Origin: Pedosphaera sp.
GTDB taxonomy: Bacteria > Verrucomicrobiota > Verrucomicrobiia > Limisphaerales > JADLHS01
NCBI GenBank assembly: GCA_009695195.1
Contig: SIBJ01000012.1
Coordinates: forward strand, 1 to 64,000
Direction of reading: 5' to 3'
Length of the DNA: 64,000 bases
Positions 7,221-15,873 of the stretch are shown here, piece by piece. The notes under the pieces are model-generated. The model had not been told where the DNA came from, searched no databases, and saw only the letters and a program-made list of their open reading frames with translations. How positions within the stretch are numbered: position 1 is the stretch's first letter; every line of letters begins with the position of its first letter. Both the position numbers and the translations under genes were made by a program.

Positions 7221-9400
7221 CAACTTCCCCGCGGCGAGGCTTTGGCCAGCGCGAACGGATGCACCAGGCCGCTGCCCCGCTGTCGCAATAGTACCGCCAA
7301 CAACGTCAGCGTCCATCCTGAATCCACCACGTCATCCACCAGCAGCACCGGGCCTTTCGGGATTTCTCCGGCGTGACCCAGCAACCGCGCCGCGCTCCAC
7401 GCTGCCGACTGGACAATACCGGCGGGTTTTTCACCGGCCACGTCGAAGACGTCGAGCACGTTGCGTAATTGCTGAACGCCATTCCGCATTTCCTTTTGCG
7501 GTTGGTTCTCTCGTCGTTTGTGAATCACAGCAACAAAGGGCACGCCGAGGCGTTCGGCCAGTCGCTGCGCGAAATCAGCGACGAGTGTGGGATGAGTTCG
7601 GGATGGCGCAGCCGTGATCCATTCCGGCGGCGGTTGCGGCCTCCATTTGTCTCGAATCAGGCAGGCGGTTGCGTCCACCAGCGCATCGCTGAACGCGCCG
7701 GTCTCGTATTTGCATCTCGCGACTTCTTCACCCCAGCCGGCGTCGCCGTAAATGCACAACACCCGTCCCGGCTCGGGACGGATGCGCTCTGGAATCGTTG
7801 TCTTGGGTCGGTGGCTGTCTTCAAAACGCTCAAGCGCATCGGGCAAATGTTTTTCAAGTTCGTCCAGCAACGGCTTGGGCCAGCGCAAACGCGGTTCGAG
7901 CACGAGTGCGTCGCCGCGCAGAAAATTCACCGCCGCTTGCGTCAATTCGGAGGGCACGGTTCGCCGGTCGGCGTGCTTCGTGCAATTCATGCACTTGCCG
8001 CAGGGCGCGGCGTTCGGGTCGTCCAGCGCGCGGGCCAGGAATTCCATCAAGCAGCCCTTGTGCCCGACGTAGCGGCGCATCTGCTCGACTTCGTCACGGC
8101 GCAAGCGCGTGACTTGCTCGAAACGCGCGGCGTCGGGCTGCCACGGAATGTTGGTCGGCACGTAGCCGAGTTTGTCATGCGTCACCGCGCCATCAACTTC
8201 GAGGAGCTTGAGAGCTTTCTCGATGGCGCGGCGACCCTGATTTAATTCCGCGCCGATGTCGTCAATCGTCAGCGGCCCGCGTCTTTCCACCGCCGCCAGC
8301 ACGGCTTGCATCACGTCCACCGGCGGAAATGCGGTGCGGATGAAATAGTCGGAAATCTCGTCGTCCTCGCTGCCGTTCAGCAGAATTCCAAACGCGGAAT
8401 CCATCGCGCGCCCGGCGCGACCGACTTGTTGGTAGTAGGCCACGACCGAGCCGGGACGCTGAAAGTGAATCACGAAACCAAGATCAGGTTTATCGAAGCC
8501 CATGCCGAGCGCGACGGTGGCGACGAGAGCTTTGACTTCGTTGTGGAGCAATTGGCCTTCGGTTTCAATTCGCTCCGCACCTTCAAGGTCGGCGTGATAG
8601 GCGCGGGCGGAGATGTTGTTGGCCTGCAACCATGCGGCAACGCGGCGCGCGTCCTGAATCGTCAGGCAATAAACGATGCCGTTGCCCGGTAGTGGCGGCA
8701 GGAATTGCGCGAGCCACGCGAGCCGGTCGGATTGATGGGCGAGCCGGATGTTGTAGAGGCGAAGCGACGTGCGCACGAGCGGACCGCGCAGAACCTGGAG
8801 TTGCGGAATCTGCGTTTCGATGTCGCGCACCACTCGGTCATTGGCGGTCGCAGTGGTGCAGAGCACGGGCACGCCGGGCGGCAACAACTTCATCACTTGC
8901 AAGATGCGGCGGTAGTCCGGGCGGAAATCGTGTCCCCAATCCGAAATGCAATGCGCCTCGTCCACGACGAACAAGCCGACGCGGCCTTGCAGCAGCGGCA
9001 GCAGTTTTTTCATGAACTCTGGATTGGCCAGCCGCTCCGGCGAGACCATGAGCAAGTCGAGTTGATCGCCCGCGAGCGCCACTTCGACCTCGCCCCAGTC
9101 CTTCACGTTCTCGCTGTGAATCGTGGCCGCGCGCACGCCGAGTTTTTCTGTGGCGAGGATTTGATTGCGCATCAGCGACAGAAGCGGACTGATGAGCAAT
9201 GTCGGACCAGCACCCGCGTCGCGGAGAATTTTTGTGGCGAGAAAATAAACGATGCTTTTGCCCCAACCCGTCCGCTGGACGACGAGCAACCGGCGGCGCT
9301 GATTGGCAATTTGCTCAATTGCTTCCCACTGGCCCTCGCGGAACGCCGCGTTTGGTCCGAGCATCTGTTTCAAGAACGCATGGGCCGCAGTTTTATCCAT
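7220..9400 (-). CDS. RecQ-family DNA helicase with C-terminal phosphoribosyltransferase domain
   Basis: 726 residues. Helicase motifs in order: Walker A variant QRTGWGKSIVYF (near 40), DEAH in VVDEAHCISDWGHDFRPDY, motif III CTTATANDRV, motif VI QQVGRAGRAMDS, then a RecQ zinc-binding cluster (CLMEFLARA ... CGKCMNC, near 460). The last 200 residues are not RQC/HRDC but a ComF-like phosphoribosyltransferase: GDAGWGEEVARCKYETG and the PRPP-loop signature VLLVDDVVDSGWTLT. This helicase-PRTase fusion is known from genomes where it pairs with DprA-like genes; the remembered example is PsyrT. The stop overlaps the DprA-like start by one base (TGATG), so the two are co-translated. Substrate and activity are unknown. 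A defence or toxin role is an inference from the architecture. Confidence 0.85.
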   Translation of the reverse strand: MDKTAAHAFLKQMLGPNAAFREGQWEAIEQIANQRRRLLVVQRTGWGKSIVYFLATKILRDAGAGPTLLISPLLSLMRNQILATEKLGVRAATIHSENVKDWGEVEVALAGDQLDLLMVSPERLANPEFMKKLLPLLQGRVGLFVVDEAHCISDWGHDFRPDYRRILQVMKLLPPGVPVLCTTATANDRVVRDIETQIPQLQVLRGPLVRTSLRLYNIRLAHQSDRLAWLAQFLPPLPGNGIVYCLTIQDARRVAAWLQANNISARAYHADLEGAERIETEGQLLHNEVKALVATVALGMGFDKPDLGFVIHFQRPGSVVAYYQQVGRAGRAMDSAFGILLNGSEDDEISDYFIRTAFPPVDVMQAVLAAVERRGPLTIDDIGAELNQGRRAIEKALKLLEVDGAVTHDKLGYVPTNIPWQPDAARFEQVTRLRRDEVEQMRRYVGHKGCLMEFLARALDDPNAAPCGKCMNCTKHADRRTVPSELTQAAVNFLRGDALVLEPRLRWPKPLLDELEKHLPDALERFEDSHRPKTTIPERIRPEPGRVLCIYGDAGWGEEVARCKYETGAFSDALVDATACLIRDKWRPQPPPEWITAAPSRTHPTLVADFAQRLAERLGVPFVAVIHKRRENQPQKEMRNGVQQLRNVLDVFDVAGEKPAGIVQSAAWSAARLLGHAGEIPKGPVLLVDDVVDSGWTLTLLAVLLRQRGSGLVHPFALAKASPRGS

Positions 9401-9435
9401 GAGGGATGAAGAGGGTCGTTCCGCGTCGCTTTGCT

Positions 9436-9888
9436 TCAGCGGGCGTTGGCGGAACGCGCGGCTGAAATTTTCGCCGGTTCACGCCGCGGCATCCGCGGCG
9501 GCACGATCCAGAGGCTGAGGGCGACCGCCGTGAAGAAGCCGATGTAGATCAAGGTGAATGTGGTTTCACTCCAGTCGAAGAACATCACCTGATGCAACCA
9601 ATGTTGGATGAACGAGCCTTGATAAGTTTTCTCTCCGCCAGCCAGCAGGTGTAACTGGTTTTCCCAGGTGGTCAGCGGACAGCCGAAGCCGGCCAACGAC
9701 TCGGCGGCCACGACTCCGATCGCGGCGAGGTGGGCGACGCGAAACCAAAAGTTCCGCACAAAGCTCCAGCCGCGGAACCGGCCAATCCATATCAGCAAGA
9801 GGCCAATCAGCACAAACGCCACGAACGCGGCGTGGGCGATCAAAGTCAGATCGGCCAGCGCGAGATGGAATCGTTGAGCGGGCGTCAT
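9436..9888 (-). CDS. DUF2784 membrane protein
   Basis: 150 residues with four predicted membrane segments (LTLIAHAAFVAFVLIGLLLI, HLAAIGVVAAESLAGF, a segment around HWLHQVMFFDW, and FTLIYIGFFTAVALSLWIV). The CPLTTWENQL and HWLHQVMFFDW motifs are typical of DUF2784, a small membrane family without known function. The start at 9888 (MTPAQRFH) fits the family; the frame stays open upstream, but that stretch has no similar character. It lies 35 bp upstream of the recQ-like gene on the same strand and may be co-transcribed with it. Confidence 0.75.
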   Translation of the reverse strand: MTPAQRFHLALADLTLIAHAAFVAFVLIGLLLIWIGRFRGWSFVRNFWFRVAHLAAIGVVAAESLAGFGCPLTTWENQLHLLAGGEKTYQGSFIQHWLHQVMFFDWSETTFTLIYIGFFTAVALSLWIVPPRMPRREPAKISAARSANAR

Positions 9889-9941
9889 GTCCAACCTTGG
9901 CGCGGCGCGCAGCGACTTGGCAAGGACGATGTCCGGCGCGT

Positions 9942-10271
9942 TCAAACCACCGTCAGCGGTCCGTCGAAGGTGGTGAGGCTGATGACTTCCGTGCGCGCGA
10001 TGTGCGGGCCGTGACGCACACCTTTGGGCGCGTGAAACAATGTGCCGTTGGTGTAGGTCACATCGGATTCCTGCCATTCGCCGGAGAGGACGTACGCCCA
10101 TTCGTTGGCGTCCGGGTGCGTGTGCGCCGGAATGGTGCAACCCGCCTTGAACTTGCGCAGCACCACGACGCCTCCGGTGATTTCGTTTTTGTGCAGCACC
10201 ATCAGCTCGACACCTTCGTAAGGTCCGGGCTGCCACTTTTTGTCTTTGGTCAATGCGACGTAAGGGAACAT
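9942..10271 (-). CDS. Small cupin-domain protein (ChrR-like)
   Basis: 109 residues forming a single cupin barrel. Metal-binding residues are visible in the first motif (HTHPDANEWAYVLSGEW: two His and a Glu) and a His in the second (GVRHGPHIARTE). The ATG at 10271 is followed directly by MFPYVALTKDKKWQPGPYEGV, a normal family N-terminus. Small cupins of this kind act as sensors, anti-sigma domains or enzymes on small metabolites; nothing here tells which. It sits 53 bp upstream of the DUF2784 gene. Confidence 0.7.
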   Translation of the reverse strand: MFPYVALTKDKKWQPGPYEGVELMVLHKNEITGGVVVLRKFKAGCTIPAHTHPDANEWAYVLSGEWQESDVTYTNGTLFHAPKGVRHGPHIARTEVISLTTFDGPLTVV

Positions 10272-10359
10272 GACGGCATCGAACCGGATTGGGTCGGATT
10301 TGCAAAGCGCAATCGGAGCTTGTCAGCGTTGCTTGCCGGGTGGTTGGGCCGCCGCTGCG

Positions 10360-11009
10360 TCAATCGAACACGCTCAATTTCCGGTTGGCGATCCGCAACC
10401 GGCGGCAGAGGCACAGGCTCAGGGCTTCCAGCAATTTGATTTTGATTCCGGGATGCGTCACGCCGAGTCGTTCGAGGTCCTCCAATTTCAGCGCGTCGCA
10501 CACCACTTCCGAATCGGCGACGATCATCGCCGAGCGCGGGGCGCGGTCAATCACGGCCATTTCGCCGAAGACCATGCCGGCGGCACAAAAACGCTCACCC
10601 TGCCGCGCGCGAGGAAAAGCATCTCGCCGGCTTCGTCGCCGGCGTTGATCATGGGATTGCGCGGCCGGCCGGTGCCGGGTTCGAGGCTGATGGAATTAAA
10701 GGCGTCGCCCGTCGGCTCGGTCGAGACTTTGCTCAACACGTGCTTCCGTCCGTGGTCCTCGAGCGCGAGGCCATAGACGAACGGTTTGGAAATGGATTGG
10801 ATCGTGAACGGTTGCCGCGAATCGCCGGCCTCATAAACGTGGCCGGTGGCGGTGACGAGACAGAGGCCGAACGAGTTCGGATCGGCCTTGGCGAGTTCGG
10901 GGATGTAAGTGGCCACCTTGCCTTCGGTCACGGCGGCGAACTCCCGGTGGAGTTGTTCGAGGTAATCGCTGACGGGCGAGGAGCACGCCGGTTTTGATTC
11001 TGAATTCAT
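10360..11009 (-). pseudogene. Glutaminase / cyclic-nucleotide-binding fusion with internal deletions
   Basis: The frame opening at 11009 (MNSESKPACSSPVSDYLEQL) reads as a glutaminase: GKVATYIPELAKADP, TIQSISKPFVYGLALEDHG, EPTGDAFNSISLE and RPRNPMINAG. Directly after MINAG, where the family continues for about 200 more residues, the sequence jumps to GEMLFLARGRVSVFV, the middle of a cyclic-nucleotide-binding domain. That domain then shifts frame and continues as GMVFGEMAVIDRAPRSAM to the stop at 10360. So two lesions are present: an in-frame junction deleting most of the catalytic domain (the later catalytic Tyr and Lys are gone), and a small deletion with frameshift. Glutaminases carrying a C-terminal regulatory domain exist, so the ancestor was plausibly such a fusion. 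Non-functional. Confidence 0.75.
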
Positions 11010-11369
11010 GGCCCAAGGTGACGGTGGCTTCGCGGCGGACGGCGCTTCGGTGAGATCACGCCGCGCCGTCAGCGCCGGACTTGCGGTTGCCGGCTGATTC
11101 GGTTTTGCGGCGAACATTGCAATGAGCGTGCCAGAATTATTTGCCCGGTCAAAATCGCGCAAGGCTTTTGGCTTTCGTGGCGAATACGTTCGATGTGAAC
11201 GCCGTGGCGGCAGACCGTGTCTGGCCGTGCCAGTTCCATTTTGCGCACGGTGAACGAAACTGACCCCGGGCGCTCCGATTTCGCGGCAATGATTTGTTTA
11301 TTGCCAGCGTTCCTGATTTACTGAATTTTTCACGACGAGAACCAGTCGTTGCAAAGCTGACTGTTCGCC
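11010..11369. other. Intergenic region, no gene seen
   Basis: About 360 bp between the glutaminase remnant and the DUF1501 gene. It must hold the promoter of the DUF1501/DUF1553 pair. I could not assign a convincing promoter or hairpin. Confidence 0.4.
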
Positions 11370-12827
11370 ATGAGCGCTTGGAACCATCAACTGAAACCTG
11401 AGGATTGCTTTCTCACCCGACGCGATTTCCTCGGGCGTTGCGGCATGGGCTTCGGGATGGTGGGGCTGGCGAATCTGGTCGGCCCGGCCCTGTTCGGTGC
11501 CGCGGCGGCCGAGGGGATCAACATCAACTCGCCGCTCGCGCCCAAGGCGCCGCATTTTCCCGGCACGGCCAAACGCGTCATCCACATTTTCGCCAACGGC
11601 GGGCCGTCGCACCTGGACACGTTTGATCCCAAGCCGATGCTCACCAAACTCCACGGCCAGCCGCTGCCCATGGCGAATTTGCCGACGGAACGCAAAACCG
11701 GCGCGGCCTGGAAGTCGCCCTACGCCTTCAAAAAATACGGCCAGAGCGGCATCGAGGTGAGCGAGCTGTTCCCGCATGTCGCTGCGCACATTGACGACAT
11801 CGCGGTCATCCGTTCGATGCACGCGGACGTGCCGAATCACGAACCGTCGTTGCTGCTGATGAATTGCGGCGAGGCGCGCCTGCCCCGGCCCAGCATGGGT
11901 TCGTGGATCACGTATGGTCTCGGCACCGTGAACCAGAATCTCCCCGGCTTCATCAGCATGTGTCCCGGCTATCCGATCCAGGAATCGCAGAACTGGCAGA
12001 GCGCTTTCCTGCCGGGGATTTATCAGGGCACTTACATCAACACCAAACACGAGAAACTCGAGCAGCTCATCGAGCACATCAAAAACAACTCCGTCACGCA
12101 GGCCGAGCAGCGCCAGCAACTCGACTTGTTGCATCAACTCAACGAGCGCCATGCGAAACGGCGCGCGGCGGACGCGCAACTGGAGGCGCGCATCCAGTCC
12201 TTTGAACTGGCGTATCGGATGCAGATTGACGCGACGGATGCCTTCGACATTTCCAAAGAGCCGGAGCATATCCGCACGCTCTACGGCAAGGGCACGCAAG
12301 CGCGGCAGTTGCTCATCGCCCGCCGGCTGCTCGAGCGCGGGGTGCGGTTCGTTCAGGTCTGGCACGGCGACGGCCAGCCGTGGGACAACCACGACGACCT
12401 CGAAGTCAATCACCGCAAGCTCGCGGGTGAATGCGATCAACCCATCGGCGCGCTGCTCGCGGATTTGAAACAGCGCGGCATGTTGGAGGACACGCTGGTG
12501 ATCTGGGGCGGTGAATTTGGCCGCACGCCCACCGTTGAATTGCCGACGCCCGGCGCCAACGCCGGCAAAGTCAACGGCCGCGACCACAATCATCACGGCT
12601 TCACGATGTGGCTCGCCGGTGGCGGCGTGCGCGGCGGCTACGTTCACGGCGCGACGGACGAGTTCGGTTTCAAGGCGGTGGAAAAACCCGTCCACGTCCA
12701 CGACCTGCACGCGACGCTGCTGCAGTTGCTCGGCTTCGATCATACGAAACTGACATTTCGTCACGCGGGCCGCGATTTCCGGCTGACGGATGTGCATGGG
12801 AACGTGGTGAAGGAGTTGATTGTGTAA
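11370..12827 (+). CDS. DUF1501 protein, Tat-exported, sulfatase-like fold
   Basis: 485 residues. The N-terminus has a twin-arginine signal (TRRDFLGRCGMGFGM, about 18-32). The body is the DUF1501 family, an alkaline-phosphatase/sulfatase-like fold abundant in Planctomycetes and Verrucomicrobia: FANGGPSHLDTFDPKP, HADVPNHEPSLLLMNCG, PSMGSWITYGLG, QVWHGDGQPWDNHDD, IWGGEFGRTPT and GRDHNHHGFTMWLAGGG, the His/Asp-rich stretches being probable metal ligands. Substrate unknown; the usual partner is a DUF1549/DUF1553 protein, and that gene follows here with its ATG sharing one base with this stop (TAATG), so the two are translationally coupled. Confidence 0.9.
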   Translation: MSAWNHQLKPEDCFLTRRDFLGRCGMGFGMVGLANLVGPALFGAAAAEGININSPLAPKAPHFPGTAKRVIHIFANGGPSHLDTFDPKPMLTKLHGQPLPMANLPTERKTGAAWKSPYAFKKYGQSGIEVSELFPHVAAHIDDIAVIRSMHADVPNHEPSLLLMNCGEARLPRPSMGSWITYGLGTVNQNLPGFISMCPGYPIQESQNWQSAFLPGIYQGTYINTKHEKLEQLIEHIKNNSVTQAEQRQQLDLLHQLNERHAKRRAADAQLEARIQSFELAYRMQIDATDAFDISKEPEHIRTLYGKGTQARQLLIARRLLERGVRFVQVWHGDGQPWDNHDDLEVNHRKLAGECDQPIGALLADLKQRGMLEDTLVIWGGEFGRTPTVELPTPGANAGKVNGRDHNHHGFTMWLAGGGVRGGYVHGATDEFGFKAVEKPVHVHDLHATLLQLLGFDHTKLTFRHAGRDFRLTDVHGNVVKELIV

Positions 12828-15715
12828 TGCGTAGAAGCTCCAAGCTCCAAGCTCCAAGCTCCAGAGAAACTTCAAGCCCCAAGCTCCAATTCAGACGTTG
12901 GCCGGGTTTGAAGTTTGATGTTTGGTGCTTCTCTGGTGCTTGGTGCTTGGTGCTTGGTGCTTCGCTTTGCCGCGCCGTCGAGCCAACGCCCGAGCAAGCC
13001 GAATTCTTCGAATCAAAAATCCGCCCCGTGTTCGCCGAGCACTGCTATTCCTGCCACAGCGAGAAAGCGGAGAAGGTCAAAGGCGGCTTGCGGCTCGACA
13101 CGCGGGACGCCTTGCTCAAGGGCGGAACGACCGGCCCCGTCATCGTGCCCGGGGATCCCGAAGCCAGCCTGCTCATCAAGGCGGTGCGCTACACCGATCC
13201 CGATTTGCAGATGCCGCCCAAGGACAAAAAGCTTTCCGCTGAACAGATCGCCGCGCTCGAAGCGTGGGTGAAAATGGGCGCGCCGGACCCGCGCGTTCCC
13301 ACCGGGCCAAAGCCCTTGACCGACGTCACGGAAGCGAAGCGCCGGCACTGGGCATTCCAACCGGTGACCAAGCCATCGCCGCCGGCGGTCAGGAACCCGC
13401 GCTGGATCAAGACGTCGGTGGACAATTTCGTGCTCGCCAAACTGGAGCAAAAAAAATTGAAGCCGGCCCCCGCCGCCGACCGCCGCACCCTCATCCGGCG
13501 CGTGACGTATGATCTGATCGGTCTGCCGCCGACACCGGACGAAGTCGAAGCCTTCGTCAAGGACGCGCGGCCCGATGCGTATGCGCGATTGGTGGATCGC
13601 CTGCTTGCTTCGCCGCACTATGGCGAGCGCTGGGGGCGATACTGGTTGGACCTCGCGCGTTACGCGGACACCCGAGGCTATCTGGCGGGCGGCGAGGAGC
13701 GGCGTTACGCGTTCTCGTACACGTATCGCGACTACGTCGTGCGCGCGCTCAACGAAGACAAACCCTACGACAAATTCCTCCTCGAGCAGATCGCCGCGGA
13801 TCGCCTGGAACTCGGCGACGACAAGCGCCCGCTGGCCGCGCTCGGTTTCCTCACGTTGGGCCGGCGCTTTCTCAACAACCAGAACGACATCATTGACGAC
13901 CGCCTCGACGTGGTGACGCGCGGCACGCTCGGGCTGACGGTCACCTGCGCCCGCTGTCACGATCACAAGTTCGATCCCATCCCGTCCCGCGATTACTACG
14001 CGCTGCACGGCGTGTTCGCGAGCACCGAGGAGCCGGGCGAATTGCCGCTGCTCGGCCCGTTGCGCGAGTCGTCGGAATACCAGGATTACCTCAAGCAAAA
14101 GGAAAACATCCGGAAGGAGATCGCCGAGTTCGAGCAGAAGGAGATCGCCAAGTTCCGGAACGACCTGCGCGAAAACATCGGCGATTATCTGCTCGCCGCG
14201 CACGATGTGGTGAAGCTCGAGGATCAAGCCCGGTTCGACACGTTCGCCGGCGAGCACAAGGTCATCCCCACGGTGTTGCGCCGGTGGATGGCGGAATTGG
14301 ACAAGCGCCGGACGAATTCGGACGCGATCTTCGCGCCGTGGTTCGAACTGGCGGCACTGAGTGAAACGGAAATTGCCACCAACCTGCCGGTCCGCCTCGC
14401 CGGCTTCACCGCCGACCCGGCGCGCGCCAATCCCGCCGTGGCGAAAGCGCTGGCCGGGCAAGTCACGAACTCGCTGGCGCAGGTGGTGGCGGCTTACAGC
14501 AAATTGTTCCGCGACGTGGACTCCGAATGGAAAACGTCGCTGGAATCTGCGGCCAAGGAAAACAAACCCGCGCCCACCGCGCTGCCGGACGTCAGCCGCG
14601 AAGCCGTTCGCCAACTGCTCTACGCCGAAAACGCGCCGCCGAATCTCACCGAGGCGGAAGTCCGCACCATGCACGGACGGCGGCTGGGCGAAGGCGCCGC
14701 GCCGATGCGCAACCGGATTTCCGCGCTCGATTGGACGCACGCCGGCGCGCCGCCCCGCGCGATGGCCATGGCGGACCGCGCGACCCCGGGCGACTCCCAC
14801 GTCTTCCTGCGCGGCAATCCGGGCAACCCCGGCCCGGTAGCGCCCCGGCAATTTCTCGAAGTGCTCAGCGGCCCCCGGCCCGTGCCGCTCACGAACGGCA
14901 GCGGCCGATTGGATCTCGCCCGCGCCATCGCCAGTCCCGCCAATCCGCTCACCGCACGCGTGTTCGTGAACCGGGTCTGGCTGCATCACTTCGGCGCAGG
15001 ACTGGTTTCCACGCCCGGCGATTTCGGCGTGCGCACCGAAGCGCCGTTGCAACGGGAGTTGCTCGATTACCTCGCGGCCGAGTTTGTCGCGGGCCATTGG
15101 AGCTTGAAACAGTTGCACCGGCTCATGGTCCTTTCCGCCACCTACCAACAGAGCAGCGACGCGCCGGCGGCGAGTCTGAAAGCCGATCCCGACAACCGTT
15201 ACCTCGCGCGCTTCAACCGGCAGCGCCTCGACTTCGAAGCGCTGCGCGACACCTTGCTCGCGGTGGCGGGCAAACTGGACCTCACCGTCGGCGGCCTGCC
15301 GGTGGACCTTATCGGCGAACCGTTCGCCCGGCGGCGCGCGGTGTATGGCCTGATCGAGCGCCAGAATCTGCCCGGGCTGTTCCGCACGTTCGACTTTGCC
15401 AATCCGGACGTGAGCAGCCAGGCCCGCTTCACCACCACCGTGCCGCAACAGGCCTTGTTCATGTTGAACAGCCCGTTCGTCATCGAACAGGCGCGCAGTC
15501 TCGTTCAACGCGACGAGGTCAAACGCGCCGCCAGTCCAAAGGAAAAAATCCGGGCCCTCCACCGCCTCGCGTGCCAGCGTCCGCCGGAGAGCGGAGAACT
15601 CCGGCTCGCGGAACAATTCATCACGTCACAACCGCAAACCGGCGCGAGTCTGTCGCCTTTGGAAAAATACGCGCAAGTCCTGCTGCTCTCGAACGAGTTA
15701 ATGTTCGTGGACTGA
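12827..15715 (+). CDS. PSCyt1-DUF1549-DUF1553 cytochrome-like protein
   Basis: 962 residues. Domains in order: a planctomycete-type cytochrome C domain with heme motif CYSCH (after FAEHCYSCHSEKAEKVKGGLR, near residue 75), DUF1549 (about 180-400; YWLDLARYADTRGY, and a second CARCHDHKFDPI motif), and DUF1553 (about 700-940; ARVFVNRVWLHHFG, GDFGVRTEAPLQRELLDYLA). These proteins are thought to act in the periplasm with DUF1501 partners, probably on polysaccharides or sulfated substrates, but the reaction is unproven. The start at 12827 is set by overlap with the preceding stop. Oddity: the first 45 residues, including the hydrophobic signal segment (VWCFSGAWCLVLGAS), are encoded by two inverted arrays of 7-bp repeats. 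Confidence 0.9.
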   Translation: MRRSSKLQAPSSRETSSPKLQFRRWPGLKFDVWCFSGAWCLVLGASLCRAVEPTPEQAEFFESKIRPVFAEHCYSCHSEKAEKVKGGLRLDTRDALLKGGTTGPVIVPGDPEASLLIKAVRYTDPDLQMPPKDKKLSAEQIAALEAWVKMGAPDPRVPTGPKPLTDVTEAKRRHWAFQPVTKPSPPAVRNPRWIKTSVDNFVLAKLEQKKLKPAPAADRRTLIRRVTYDLIGLPPTPDEVEAFVKDARPDAYARLVDRLLASPHYGERWGRYWLDLARYADTRGYLAGGEERRYAFSYTYRDYVVRALNEDKPYDKFLLEQIAADRLELGDDKRPLAALGFLTLGRRFLNNQNDIIDDRLDVVTRGTLGLTVTCARCHDHKFDPIPSRDYYALHGVFASTEEPGELPLLGPLRESSEYQDYLKQKENIRKEIAEFEQKEIAKFRNDLRENIGDYLLAAHDVVKLEDQARFDTFAGEHKVIPTVLRRWMAELDKRRTNSDAIFAPWFELAALSETEIATNLPVRLAGFTADPARANPAVAKALAGQVTNSLAQVVAAYSKLFRDVDSEWKTSLESAAKENKPAPTALPDVSREAVRQLLYAENAPPNLTEAEVRTMHGRRLGEGAAPMRNRISALDWTHAGAPPRAMAMADRATPGDSHVFLRGNPGNPGPVAPRQFLEVLSGPRPVPLTNGSGRLDLARAIASPANPLTARVFVNRVWLHHFGAGLVSTPGDFGVRTEAPLQRELLDYLAAEFVAGHWSLKQLHRLMVLSATYQQSSDAPAASLKADPDNRYLARFNRQRLDFEALRDTLLAVAGKLDLTVGGLPVDLIGEPFARRRAVYGLIERQNLPGLFRTFDFANPDVSSQARFTTTVPQQALFMLNSPFVIEQARSLVQRDEVKRAASPKEKIRALHRLACQRPPESGELRLAEQFITSQPQTGASLSPLEKYAQVLLLSNELMFVD
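12835..12961. repeat. Inverted pair of heptamer arrays
   Basis: Four tandem AAGCTCC units (12835-12862), a further degenerate copy near 12885, then four tandem TGGTGCT units (12934-12961). The two arrays are nearly complementary (CCAAGC against GCTTGG), so the stretch can fold as one long imperfect hairpin. It lies inside the 5' end of the DUF1553 gene. Confidence 0.75.
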
Positions 15716-15731
15716 CGTTGGAAAAACTTGA

Positions 15732-15757
15732 CCGCGGATGGACACGGATGGGCACGG
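15732..15757. repeat. 10-bp CGGATGGACA-type repeat
   Basis: About two and a half units (CGGATGGACA, CGGATGGGCA, CGGATTT) just 3' of the DUF1553 stop. It is the complement of the repeat at 21330-21360, 21819-21839 and 23001-23033, and the same repeat as at 60489-60511. Confidence 0.6.
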
Positions 15758-15850
15758 ATTTGATCGCCACCAAAAGGCTCAAGGAACTCAAAAGCTGCCG
15801 AGTTCCAGGTTAGAACATTGTAGCCGATAGCCCACAGACGAGCGGGCATC

Positions 15851-15873
15851 ATTGGGCGCATGATTCGCCCAAT
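15851..15873. promoter_or_regulatory. Palindrome at the start of the XRE regulator
   Basis: 8-bp perfect arms ATTGGGCG and CGCCCAAT around a 7-nt centre that contains the first possible ATG of the regulator. If translation starts at the second in-frame ATG (15872), the palindrome overlaps its first two bases and otherwise lies in the leader. This is the usual place for an autoregulatory operator of a restriction-modification controller protein. Confidence 0.5.

Noticed and set aside
6198-7316. Longer DprA start at 7316
   Set aside because: It would overlap the recQ-like gene by 97 bp and lacks family residues; ATG 7220 overlaps the stop by one base.
11298-12875. 525-residue minus-strand frame opposite the DUF1501 gene
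   Set aside because: Antisense shadow; its start SLELGAWSF is the heptamer repeat read in the other direction.
12835-12961. CRISPR array
   Set aside because: Units are 7 bp in tandem with no spacers; they are heptamer repeats.
13013-15616. 867-residue open frame on the minus strand opposite the DUF1553 gene
   Set aside because: Composition is that of the antisense of a high-GC gene (Arg, Gly, Val, His-rich), with no domain; the plus-strand frame has clear family motifs.
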